Assembly: GCA_025356795.1 (NCBI GenBank)
Contig: JANXRR010000609.1
Location: forward strand, 1-8,095
Direction: 5' to 3'
Source: Bacteroidia bacterium
Lineage (GTDB): Bacteria; Bacteroidota; Bacteroidia; Cytophagales; Cyclobacteriaceae
DNA length: 8,095 bases
A program made the position numbers and the translations under genes. Below, in pieces: positions 1-6,611 of the stretch (position 1 is the stretch's first letter; every line of letters starts with the position of its first letter). The notes under the pieces were generated by a model. It had not been told where the DNA came from, did no database searches, and saw only the letters and a list, made by a program, of their open reading frames with translations.

Positions 1-40
1 CTGATTAAATGGTTTATCTTGAAATGATTTTTAACGGTTA

Positions 41-48
41 TAATTTAA
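41..48 (+). promoter_or_regulatory. Weak candidate Bacteroidota-type promoter -7 element for the plus-strand gene cluster
   Basis: The first 106 bases hold no gene and are very AT-rich. TAATTTAA at 41-48 partly fits the Bacteroidota -7 consensus TAnnTTTG. A TTG at 19-21 lies 19 bases upstream, about where the -33 TTTG element is expected. A TATAAT string at 39-44 overlaps it but has no well-spaced -35 box. A start near base 55 would give a leader of about 50 bases before the preferred ATG at 107. AT-rich DNA yields such matches by chance, so this is tentative. Confidence 0.25.
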
Positions 49-106
49 AAATAAAATTAATGTGTTGTCAGATTTTACCTCCAACCTCACAAAACTTAGC
101 AATAAA

Positions 107-661
107 ATGTCGTTAGAAGCAACGCCAGTAAGTCAATCGCAAACCACCATTACTGAATTGATGATACCCTCGTATGCCAACTTTGGTGGAAAAATACACG
201 GAGGCATTTTGCTTTCGCTGATGGACAAGGTTGCGTATGTGTGTGCCAGTAAACACGCGGGCACGTATTGCGTAACAGTGTCGGTTGAAAATGTTGAATT
301 TCTTCAGCCTGTGGAGGTGGGCGACTTGGTTTCGCTACATGCCTCGGTAAATTATGTGGGCAAGACTTCTTTGATAATTGGCATACGCGTGGTTGCCGAA
401 AATGTTAAGCAACGGTTGGTAAAGCACACCAATTCATCTTATTTCACCATGGTAGCTAAAGGTGATGATGATAAACCGGCTATTGTGCCTAAGTTAATCC
501 TTGAAACCAAAGAAGAAGTGAAGCGCTTTATAGAAGCCATGCACCTAAAAAAGATTCGCAACCAAATAAAGGCAGGCATGGACGATGCAAACTCGAACAT
601 GGAAGTGGCCAATGCTGCGCAGTTATTGAAAGATGAAAGGTGTATCCTCAACTTAGAATGA
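107..661 (+). CDS. Acyl-CoA thioesterase, hotdog fold (YciA/ACOT-like)
   Basis: Predicted to hydrolyse acyl-CoA to free fatty acid and CoA in the cytoplasm. With the ATG at 107 the protein has 184 residues. The N-terminal half carries the hotdog-thioesterase signature: ITELMIPSYANFGG (15-28) with Asn25, then HGGILLSLMD (31-40), whose Asp40 is in the usual catalytic position at the start of the central helix. VENVEFLQPVEVGDLV (about 60-75) is the typical strand and turn, and SSYFTMVA (110-117) matches the conserved strand of the family. The last 50 or so residues are a charged helical tail with no motif I recognise. The frame stays open to a GTG at 62, which would add 15 residues, but family members normally begin a few residues before the TELxxP motif, so ATG 107 is preferred. 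No clear ribosome binding site is visible. Physiological chain-length preference cannot be read from the sequence. The next gene starts 34 bases downstream in the same direction. Confidence 0.85.
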   Translation: MSLEATPVSQSQTTITELMIPSYANFGGKIHGGILLSLMDKVAYVCASKHAGTYCVTVSVENVEFLQPVEVGDLVSLHASVNYVGKTSLIIGIRVVAENVKQRLVKHTNSSYFTMVAKGDDDKPAIVPKLILETKEEVKRFIEAMHLKKIRNQIKAGMDDANSNMEVANAAQLLKDERCILNLE

Positions 662-695
662 TAAACCATCCTGTTCTGGAAATAAAATAGAAACC

Positions 696-2018
696 ATGAA
701 GCACCTTTTTACTCTCGTTTTATTATTTTCATTTAACTACCTATTTGCTCAATATCCCCTCATTCTTTCTCAACGCGAACAGGCAAAAGTTGTGGATGAT
801 ATTTTAGAAGATCGCTTGCGTAACACCTTGCCAAGCCTGATGCGCAAAGAAGGCTTTGATATGTGGGTGCTGATATCACGCGAGAACAATGAAGACCCTG
901 TGTTGAAAACAATGCTGCCCGGCACATGGCTTGCCGCCAGAAGAACTACCATGCTGTTAATTTTTGATAAAGGAAAAGCCAGTAATGGAATTGATCAAGG
1001 ATTGGAATACTTGGCTGTGGCCCGATATGATGTGGGCACTGTATTCAAGAAATCATGGAACCCCGAAGAGCAGCCCAATCAATGGGCACAGCTCGGAAAA
1101 CTTATTGCTGAACGTAATCCAAAAAAGATTGGCATCAATAAAGCCGAGCATTACGGCCATGCCGATGGGTTGACTTCCAATGATTATGATAGGTTGCTAT
1201 CGGCACTTCCCACTACCGTAAAGAAAAATGTTTTATCTGCTCAATCACTGGCCGTAAGTTGGTTAGAAACCCGCACCGAAAAAGAGATAACCATCTATCC
1301 ACAGATTTGCCACATCGCTCACCAAATTATTGCAGAAGGCTTTTCCGATAAAGTAATTCAACCGGGAGTAACAACCACTGATGATGTTGTGTGGTGGTAT
1401 CGTGAGGAAATAAAACGGCTGAAACTAGATACTTGGTTTCACCCATCGGTAGAGATTCAACGTAGTGGAGAGGTACCTAGTAACATAATTCAACCAGGCG
1501 ATTTGTTGCATGTAGATTTTGGTATCACCTACCTTCGATTGAACACCGACACACAGCAACATGCTTATATTTTAAAAGCAGGAGAAAAGGATGCTCCTGA
1601 CTATTTGAAAAATGCTTTCAAAAAAGGCAATCAACTGCAAGATATTTTCACGGGCAATTTCAAGGAAGGCAAAACGGGCAACCAAATACTGGCCGAATCG
1701 CGCAAGCAAGCTATTGAGCAGGGCATCACGCCTTCTATCTACACCCATCCCATTGGTTACCATGGTCATGCCTCCGGCACCACCCTAGGCATGTGGGATA
1801 TGCAGGGTGGTGTTCCCTTTACGGGCGATTACCCTATGCATTTGAAAACCGCTTATTCTATTGAGTTGAATTGCCTGGTGAATATACCCGAATGGAAAAA
1901 AGATGTACGAATAGCATTAGAAGAAGATGCTTACTTCGATGAGCGTGGCGTTAACTACATTAATGGGAGGCAAACGGAAATCATTTTGGTACCGAAAACT
2001 GATGCCCTCAATAAATGA
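696..2018 (+). CDS. Secreted M24-family metallopeptidase (Xaa-Pro aminopeptidase/prolidase type)
   Basis: A 440-residue peptidase predicted to release an N-terminal residue next to proline, or to split Xaa-Pro peptides, outside the cytoplasm. Residues 1-19 look like a Sec signal peptide: a Lys-His start, a hydrophobic core, and a probable cleavage after FAQ or nearby. Residues about 25-190 correspond to the N-terminal creatinase-like domain and about 200-435 to the pita-bread catalytic domain. Metal ligands can be placed by analogy with methionine aminopeptidase: Asp274 (HVDFG), Asp285 (NTDTQ), His351 (THPIG), Glu390 (YSIELN), and Glu409 or Glu410 (ALEEDAYF). His358 falls seven residues after His351, where the catalytic histidine sits, so the site looks complete. 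The motif reads HPIGYHGH and not the usual HGxGHxxG, which marks a divergent subfamily. The stop codon overlaps the next start as ATGA. The real substrate is unknown. Confidence 0.85.
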   Translation: MKHLFTLVLLFSFNYLFAQYPLILSQREQAKVVDDILEDRLRNTLPSLMRKEGFDMWVLISRENNEDPVLKTMLPGTWLAARRTTMLLIFDKGKASNGIDQGLEYLAVARYDVGTVFKKSWNPEEQPNQWAQLGKLIAERNPKKIGINKAEHYGHADGLTSNDYDRLLSALPTTVKKNVLSAQSLAVSWLETRTEKEITIYPQICHIAHQIIAEGFSDKVIQPGVTTTDDVVWWYREEIKRLKLDTWFHPSVEIQRSGEVPSNIIQPGDLLHVDFGITYLRLNTDTQQHAYILKAGEKDAPDYLKNAFKKGNQLQDIFTGNFKEGKTGNQILAESRKQAIEQGITPSIYTHPIGYHGHASGTTLGMWDMQGGVPFTGDYPMHLKTAYSIELNCLVNIPEWKKDVRIALEEDAYFDERGVNYINGRQTEIILVPKTDALNK

Positions 2019-2761
2019 TGAAAATTTTAAAACTCCTCCACACCATTTACGGTTTCACCATCTTCATTCTTTTGTTTCTTGTTTTTCTACCATTCCTGTT
2101 CATTCCCATTATTTCCCCCAGTCAGTTTAGGTTAACAGGTATACTTAATCGATGGTGGGCTAAAAGCCTTTTTACCTTAGTATTTCTTCCTTACAAAGTT
2201 GAACAAAGAGCTGCGCTTGATGCCAGTAACCAATATATCTTTTGCCCCAACCACACTTCATACATGGATATTCCAGCTATGGGTTTAACTCCTGTAAATA
2301 CCGTTTTTGTAGGTAAGATTGAAATTGCCCGCGTGCCACTTTTTGGGTTTATGTATAGTAAACTTCACATCACTGTGAACCGAAAAAGTATTAAAAGCAA
2401 AGGCAACGCGGTAAAGCTTTCGCTCGATGCATTGGCGGAAGGAAAAAGTTTAGTGATCTTCCCTGAGGGGGGAATTTATGCCGACACGCCACCCTACATG
2501 ACTCCCTTTAAAGATGGCGCATTTCGCACAGCCATTGAAAAACAAGTACCAATAGTGCCCGTAACCATGCCCAATAATTGGCTAATTTTGCCCGACAAAA
2601 AAGAAATGCTGTTAACCCGTGAGGTGATCAAGGTAATATTTCACGAGCCCATAGAAACCAAAAGCTTGACTCTATCAGATGTTGATTTATTAAAGAACAA
2701 GGTATATTCCATTATTGACAACGAATTAAAAAATCATGGCTATAACAAAAGACACACTTGA
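2015..2761 (+). CDS. plsC: 1-acyl-sn-glycerol-3-phosphate acyltransferase (PlsC family)
   Basis: Predicted to acylate lysophosphatidic acid to phosphatidic acid, the second acylation in membrane phospholipid synthesis, at the inner face of the cytoplasmic membrane. The 248-residue length is normal for the family. A hydrophobic stretch at about 12-33 is a likely membrane anchor. Acyltransferase motif I is NHTSYMD (79-85), with catalytic His80 and Asp85. Motif III is FPEGG (149-153), the glycerol-phosphate binding block. FKDGAF (165-170) and VPIVPVTM (178-185) follow in the usual order. The start overlaps the peptidase stop as ATGA, with a second ATG directly after it at 2018, so translational coupling is likely. 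The 3' end overlaps gatC by 26 bases. The family also includes lyso-ornithine-lipid and other acyltransferases, so the exact acceptor is inferred. Confidence 0.88.
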   Translation: MMKILKLLHTIYGFTIFILLFLVFLPFLFIPIISPSQFRLTGILNRWWAKSLFTLVFLPYKVEQRAALDASNQYIFCPNHTSYMDIPAMGLTPVNTVFVGKIEIARVPLFGFMYSKLHITVNRKSIKSKGNAVKLSLDALAEGKSLVIFPEGGIYADTPPYMTPFKDGAFRTAIEKQVPIVPVTMPNNWLILPDKKEMLLTREVIKVIFHEPIETKSLTLSDVDLLKNKVYSIIDNELKNHGYNKRHT

Positions 2762-3023
2762 CAAAATTGCACACCTGGCTCGACTAGAATTTGCGGAAGC
2801 CGATGCCGATAAAATCTTAAAAGACCTAAATGGCATACTTGCTTTTGTAGATAAACTAAATGAAGTAGATACAGAAGGGGTACTACCACTTACTTCTATG
2901 AGCCACGAAGTCAATGCTTTTCGTGAGGATGAAGTAAAGCCACACCTATTGCACGAATGTGCTTTGGTGAATGCTCCTAAAAAAGATGCTGACTATTTCC
3001 GTGTGCCTAAAGTGCTGGAGTAG
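2736..3023 (+). CDS. gatC: Asp-tRNA(Asn)/Glu-tRNA(Gln) amidotransferase subunit C
   Basis: GatC is the small subunit that wraps around and stabilises GatA within GatCAB, which converts Glu-tRNA(Gln) to Gln-tRNA(Gln), and/or Asp-tRNA(Asn) to Asn-tRNA(Asn), in the cytoplasm. The 95-residue length is standard. The family pattern is visible from end to end: an N-terminal helix with IAHLARLEF (11-19), a second helix around ILAFVDKLNEVDTEGVLPL (34-52), the TSM-x-HEV segment (53-59), the FREDEV-P block (62-69), and the C-terminal FRVPKVLE (88-95). The ATG at 2736 lies inside the end of plsC and gives the canonical N-terminus. The 26-base overlap suggests coupled translation. gatA and gatB are not adjacent downstream, where a convergent kinase gene follows. 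An unlinked gatC is, from general knowledge, not unusual in this phylum. Confidence 0.95.
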   Translation: MAITKDTLDKIAHLARLEFAEADADKILKDLNGILAFVDKLNEVDTEGVLPLTSMSHEVNAFREDEVKPHLLHECALVNAPKKDADYFRVPKVLE

Positions 3024-3034
3024 TAAGGGCTATT

Positions 3035-3047
3035 ACCTCATTGAGGT
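3035..3047. repeat. Short inverted repeat just after gatC
   Basis: ACCTC-ATT-GAGGT forms a 5-base stem with a 3-base loop, 12 bases after the gatC stop. No T-run follows on either strand, so it does not look like a complete intrinsic terminator. It may protect the 3' end of the transcript, or be chance. Confidence 0.3.
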
Positions 3048-3062
3048 CACAAAAACTTTGCG

Positions 3063-3081
3063 AAAAAACGAGGATATCCTC
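3063..3081 (-). terminator. Candidate intrinsic terminator of the minus-strand signalling operon
   Basis: Bases 3070-3081 read GAGGATATCCTC, a perfect 12-base palindrome. On the minus strand it is followed by G and then six T residues (3068-3063), which is hairpin-plus-U-tract order for transcripts leaving the kinase gene that ends at 3229. On the plus strand it is followed by ACTTTTG, a weaker tail, so it might act in both directions between the convergent genes. TTTTGTG at 3084-3090 can also pair with CACAAAA at 3048-3054, or with CACAAAA at 3102-3108, giving alternative outer stems. The core stem is short, so strength is uncertain. Confidence 0.4.
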
Positions 3082-3130
3082 ACTTTTGTGGTTGGTATTC
3101 GCACAAAACACTGGGTATAAATTTTCTTAT

Positions 3131-3144
3131 TCGTGATGACACGA
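3131..3144. repeat. Hairpin-forming inverted repeat in the convergent intergenic region
   Basis: TCGTG-ATGA-CACGA gives a 5-base stem with a 4-base loop. An AT-rich stretch lies on its left (3112-3130), but there is no uninterrupted T-run on either exit side. It could be an RNA-end hairpin of the convergent transcripts. No protein binding can be inferred. Confidence 0.3.
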
Positions 3145-3145
3145 G

Positions 3146-3200
3146 CCAAGGCTTAAGCATTTTCATTTTAGGAACTGTCTGCTTAAGCAAGCACACTTGG
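3146..3200. repeat. Paired GCTTAAGC palindromes within a larger inverted repeat
   Basis: GCTTAAGC occurs at 3151-3158 and again at 3181-3188, with starts exactly 30 bases apart. The second copy extends to the 10-base palindrome TGCTTAAGCA (3180-3189). CCAAG at 3146-3150 and CTTGG at 3196-3200 are mutually complementary and flank the pair, so the whole 55 bases can fold into an interrupted stem, or each palindrome can form a separate dyad. The block ends 28 bases before the last codon of the kinase gene. It may be a terminator or RNA-stability element, or a two-site operator. Its position between two gene 3' ends favours the RNA-end roles. Confidence 0.4.
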
Positions 3201-3228
3201 GCGCATTTTATCGAAACACCGAAGGTCA

Positions 3229-6200
3229 TTAAGCCGGTAAATAAATATCAAATTTGGCTCCTTTACCTAATTCACTTTGGGCAGTTATGTCTCCATTATG
3301 ATTTTCCATAATTTTTTTTGCTATGGCAAGCCCTATACCTGTTCCCGCATATTTTTCCTTGCCATGAAGTTTTTGAAATACTTCAAATATTTTCTCGCTG
3401 AATTGAGAGTCGAAGCCTATACCGTTGTCAGTAAAAGTGATATGACAATATTTTTTATCGGGTAATAGTTTCGGGTTATCGAGTTCATCACCATTTGCAA
3501 TTTCATCTTTAATAACAATGTGTGGAGTTAAACCAGGCTTTGAAAATTTAAGTGCATTGCTTAAGAGATTTTGCATCAATTGCCGGAATTGAAAAGGAAT
3601 AATGTATGCCTCGCACAAATCCGTTACTTCTACAGTTGCATTTTTTTCTTTGATGATTTCGCTTAACTCATTTTTTACTTCTACAACTAATTTATTAAGG
3701 TCGGTGATTTCAAATTTTCGCTCTGTAGAATTAAGCTTGGAAAAAGCAAGTAAGTCCTGGATGAGCATCTGCATTCTACTACTGGCTTCCTGCATACGGT
3801 GGAACATTTCTTTTCCTTTTTCGGATAAATTTTGGTTTTCTTTTTCTAATATTCTTCCTGCAAAGGTTTGCATTTTTCGTAGCGGCTCCTGCAAATCGTG
3901 GCTTGAAATGTAGGTGAATGCTTCCAATTCTTTGTTCATGTTTGCCAATTCCGCATTTTTTTGTTCAAGAGTTTTATTATTATTTTCTAATTGCACTTCA
4001 TACCTTATCCGTTCCATTTCCACTTCTGCCCGCTTGGCTGTTATTTTTAAAAAGGATGCTACTGTTTCAATGTCTTCTATTTTTGTTTCATGCATTGCTG
4101 CTATTAAGCCTATTACATTGCCCTGAGCATCGAACAAAGGATAACCGATGTAACCTTCTACATTAAACTGAATAAGAGTTTGATTCTTAGGAAAAGATGT
4201 TCGGCAATTTTCAGGATAGGAATAAAGTTTTCCGCGAACAACTTCTTCGCAGGGGCCATCGGGCAAAGGATAATTGATATTATCAGCGAGTTTCCCAAAA
4301 GCTGTGATGGCAATCGTTTGTATCGTCTCCTGCTGCCCATTTTTTTCGAGACGACCCACGAGTACATAATCTATTTTGGTGAGGTCGGCAATAAAGAGCA
4401 CCAATGAATTGAAAAACTCATCGTGAACTTTATAAGTAGAAAATTTTTCGGAAAATTCGGTGAGAAAGCGTTTGTTGTACGTGCTGATAGCTACCTGCTG
4501 GTTTGCCTGCTGCAAATCTTTGTTCATTGTTTGCAACTCCGTATTTTTTTGCTCTATCATTTCTTCCGCCTTTTTTCGATCGTTGATGTTAATATATGCA
4601 CCAATAAAATAGGGCGAATTATTAATTTTAATTCTATCGGCAGAGGCGAGCGCAATAAATTTCTCTCCCGACTTTTTAGTAAACTCTATTTCTTTATTCA
4701 CGAGTTTACCTTTGGCTTTGAGTTCACTAAAAATGATTTGCCGTTGTTCATCAGAGAGCATTCCTATTTCATTTGAGGTTTTGTTGATTACCTCGTCATG
4801 GCTATATCCAAAAGTATTTATGAAGGCATCGTTCACCATAATTATTTTTCCCTCTGACGCTTCTGATAAAGTTTTACATACCGGAGAAAAATTAAACAAG
4901 TTGTAAAATTTTTCCTCGCTTGCTTTCAAATTTTCTACTGAGTTTATCAATTCAGTGTTATCATGTGCTACCACAATTACAGCATATACTTTTTCTAATT
5001 TGTCTTTAAGGGGTATGATAAAATTTTCGTAATATCTTCCTGTAACCGGTGAATGATATACTGCATTATGAATGGGTTCACCGGTTTTTATTACGGTGGT
5101 TAAATCTGAATCGGCCTGTGTGTCTTTTGATTTCGGAAAAGCATCTGTTAAAAATTTACCCAATACATCTTCTTTTTTAATATGAAAAAAATCTTCGCAC
5201 GCTTTATTAAATCCGATGATCCGCTTTTCATTATCAAATGCCGTTATTAAATCGGGAGATGTATTTACAATTGTTTCTGAAAAATCTTTTTGTATTTGTA
5301 ATTCTTCTGTCCGCTCCTTTACTTTCTCCTCCAACTGGTTGTTTAACTCTCTTAGTTTAATTTCGCTTTCTCGCAATGCTTCTTCTGCGTTTGCTTTTTC
5401 CACTGCCGCCCAGGTGCGTTCGGCTGCTTCCTGCAAAATGGAAACTTCCAATGGTTTCCATTCGCGTGGTGTGGTGTGGTCAACCGAAAAGCCTGCTACT
5501 TTTTTGCCCTCTTTACTAAGCGCAACTGATAACTGGCTGCGTATTTTTGCGGCAGCAAGCACCTCTTTTTCTTCATCAGTGAGCAATGGGAAAGCTTCAA
5601 CATCGTAAATAATTACAGGTTCGTCCTGTTCTAATTTAACTGCGACAACAATTTCCTTTTTTTCAATTACTCCGGCAATTGATGGAGCATCACCACGCAC
5701 ATAATCTTTACGGATGATGAGCTTGTCATCATTTACTTCTGCAAAATGGACTCTGTCTGCCTGTAGCTGTTCCGCTACCAATCGGGCTGCTTCATATTGT
5801 ATTTCTTCTGGGTTGGTGAGATGCCTTATGGTGTCGTTTAATTTAAGCAGAAATGCTTTGCGTTCTTCGCTTTCGCGCAAAGCTGCTTCGGTTCGTTTCC
5901 GTTCAATCAGGTCTGCTGCCTGGCGCACAAGCACGTCAAAGAAGCGGAAATCTTCCGCTGAAAAATTCCGCGGCTGCTTCCATTGGGTATTCAGCCTACC
6001 GGTAAGCTTTCCGCTGCTGGAAATCATCGGTGTGGACTGCACCGCCCGAATGCCGGACAACCTGAATATATTCAGTTCGTTTTTTGCAAAATCTTCTTGC
6101 TCAATATCATTCACGGTAATGCGAGAGTTATTGCGCAGCGCCTCTCCGCAAACTGAACCAGATCCGGCTGCCACAGTTTGCCAGAATTCTGCTGACCGCG

Positions 6201-6600
6201 GATGAAAATTTTTACATGCCTTTAAGGTCAGCAGGTTTGTTTCAGCATCCAGCAATTGTATGCTTCCTATATCTGCATGCATGAGCTGCATGGCTGCTTC
6301 CACCAGCGCGAGGAACAGCTTATCAATATTTTCCTCTTCAATAATCTTATTGCTGATAAACTGAAGTTGCTTTGAATATTCCAGTTCCCGGGCTAATTTC
6401 TCCTCACTTTTTCGCAAGGCTTCCTTAGACAAGATAGCATCTTCTAAAGCATTTAATGCCGCTCTGCGCGAAGCAAAAATTTCTTTGTTGGCTTTTTCCA
6501 GCTCTTCAATATGCGAAGCCATTTTTCCATTTGTGAGCGTGGTAGTTTCTGCTATGCGCTTATTGTCAGGAGATGCGGGCTTACTTATTTTTTTGTCCAT
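3229..6600 (-). CDS. Soluble multi-sensor histidine kinase (GAF-GAF-PAS-PAS-GAF-HisKA-HATPase)
   Basis: A 1123-residue cytoplasmic sensor kinase predicted to autophosphorylate on histidine and pass phosphate to an unlinked response regulator. Domains in order: an N-terminal coiled coil (about 28-85), GAF1 (87-235), GAF2 (245-400), a coiled coil (405-435), PAS1 (437-552), PAS2 (560-680), a coiled-coil linker (681-703), GAF3 (707-863), a coiled coil (867-893), HisKA (895-960) and HATPase_c (1000-1123). His901 in ISSHDLQEP is the phospho-acceptor. The ATP site is complete: N box NLLSN (1011-1015), G1 DNGIGF (1058-1063), F box IFEVFQKL (1071-1078) and G2 GTGIGL (1086-1091). There is no signal peptide, membrane helix or receiver domain. 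GAF2 resembles the GAF domain often found beside CheB/CheR proteins and ends in AAERTWAAVEKA (392-403). The start lies 11 bases after the upstream methyltransferase gene's stop, without a clear ribosome binding site, so coupled expression is likely. Ligands are unknown. Confidence 0.92.
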   Translation of the reverse strand: MDKKISKPASPDNKRIAETTTLTNGKMASHIEELEKANKEIFASRRAALNALEDAILSKEALRKSEEKLARELEYSKQLQFISNKIIEEENIDKLFLALVEAAMQLMHADIGSIQLLDAETNLLTLKACKNFHPRSAEFWQTVAAGSGSVCGEALRNNSRITVNDIEQEDFAKNELNIFRLSGIRAVQSTPMISSSGKLTGRLNTQWKQPRNFSAEDFRFFDVLVRQAADLIERKRTEAALRESEERKAFLLKLNDTIRHLTNPEEIQYEAARLVAEQLQADRVHFAEVNDDKLIIRKDYVRGDAPSIAGVIEKKEIVVAVKLEQDEPVIIYDVEAFPLLTDEEKEVLAAAKIRSQLSVALSKEGKKVAGFSVDHTTPREWKPLEVSILQEAAERTWAAVEKANAEEALRESEIKLRELNNQLEEKVKERTEELQIQKDFSETIVNTSPDLITAFDNEKRIIGFNKACEDFFHIKKEDVLGKFLTDAFPKSKDTQADSDLTTVIKTGEPIHNAVYHSPVTGRYYENFIIPLKDKLEKVYAVIVVAHDNTELINSVENLKASEEKFYNLFNFSPVCKTLSEASEGKIIMVNDAFINTFGYSHDEVINKTSNEIGMLSDEQRQIIFSELKAKGKLVNKEIEFTKKSGEKFIALASADRIKINNSPYFIGAYININDRKKAEEMIEQKNTELQTMNKDLQQANQQVAISTYNKRFLTEFSEKFSTYKVHDEFFNSLVLFIADLTKIDYVLVGRLEKNGQQETIQTIAITAFGKLADNINYPLPDGPCEEVVRGKLYSYPENCRTSFPKNQTLIQFNVEGYIGYPLFDAQGNVIGLIAAMHETKIEDIETVASFLKITAKRAEVEMERIRYEVQLENNNKTLEQKNAELANMNKELEAFTYISSHDLQEPLRKMQTFAGRILEKENQNLSEKGKEMFHRMQEASSRMQMLIQDLLAFSKLNSTERKFEITDLNKLVVEVKNELSEIIKEKNATVEVTDLCEAYIIPFQFRQLMQNLLSNALKFSKPGLTPHIVIKDEIANGDELDNPKLLPDKKYCHITFTDNGIGFDSQFSEKIFEVFQKLHGKEKYAGTGIGLAIAKKIMENHNGDITAQSELGKGAKFDIYLPA
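3925..3966 (-). repeat. Coiled-coil linker repeat, copy 2 (before HisKA)
   Basis: Encodes EQKNAELANMNKEL (kinase residues 879-892), joining GAF3 to the HisKA domain. It is nearly the same as EQKNTELQTMNKDL (residues 683-696) encoded at 4513-4554. By hand alignment about 34 of 42 bases match, including a T7 run. This is a duplicated signalling-helix linker inside one gene. Confidence 0.6.
4513..4554 (-). repeat. Coiled-coil linker repeat, copy 1 (between PAS2 and GAF3)
   Basis: Encodes EQKNTELQTMNKDL (kinase residues 683-696), the helix leaving PAS2 and entering GAF3. It pairs with the copy at 3925-3966. The similarity is at DNA as well as protein level, consistent with internal duplication or gene conversion, though convergence on a favoured linker is also possible. 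Confidence 0.6.
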
Positions 6601-6611
6601 TGGTTTTTAGC

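Noticed and set aside
62..106. N-terminal extension of the thioesterase from a GTG at 62
   Set aside because: The added 15 residues do not resemble the family N-terminus, and the ATG at 107 gives the expected distance to the TELxxP motif. The extension cannot be fully excluded.
439..669. 76-codon minus-strand reading frame opposite the thioesterase gene
   Set aside because: It lies almost wholly antisense to a well-supported gene and shows no recognisable domain.
3024..3228. Possible small gene, tRNA or sRNA between gatC and the kinase gene
   Set aside because: No reading frame of useful length or tRNA-like arm pattern was seen. The stretch is better explained by inverted repeats at gene 3' ends.
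3312..3319. T8 run (A8 on the coding strand) inside the kinase gene as a programmed frameshift site
   Set aside because: The zero frame continues through the complete G2 box and C-terminus, and the run encodes ordinary Ala-Lys-Lys-Ile codons. No downstream alternative product is evident.
5216..6205. Plus-strand reading frames opposite the kinase gene (130 and 163 codons)
   Set aside because: They are Ser/Phe-rich antisense shadows of a gene with clear domain content, and no motif was recognised.
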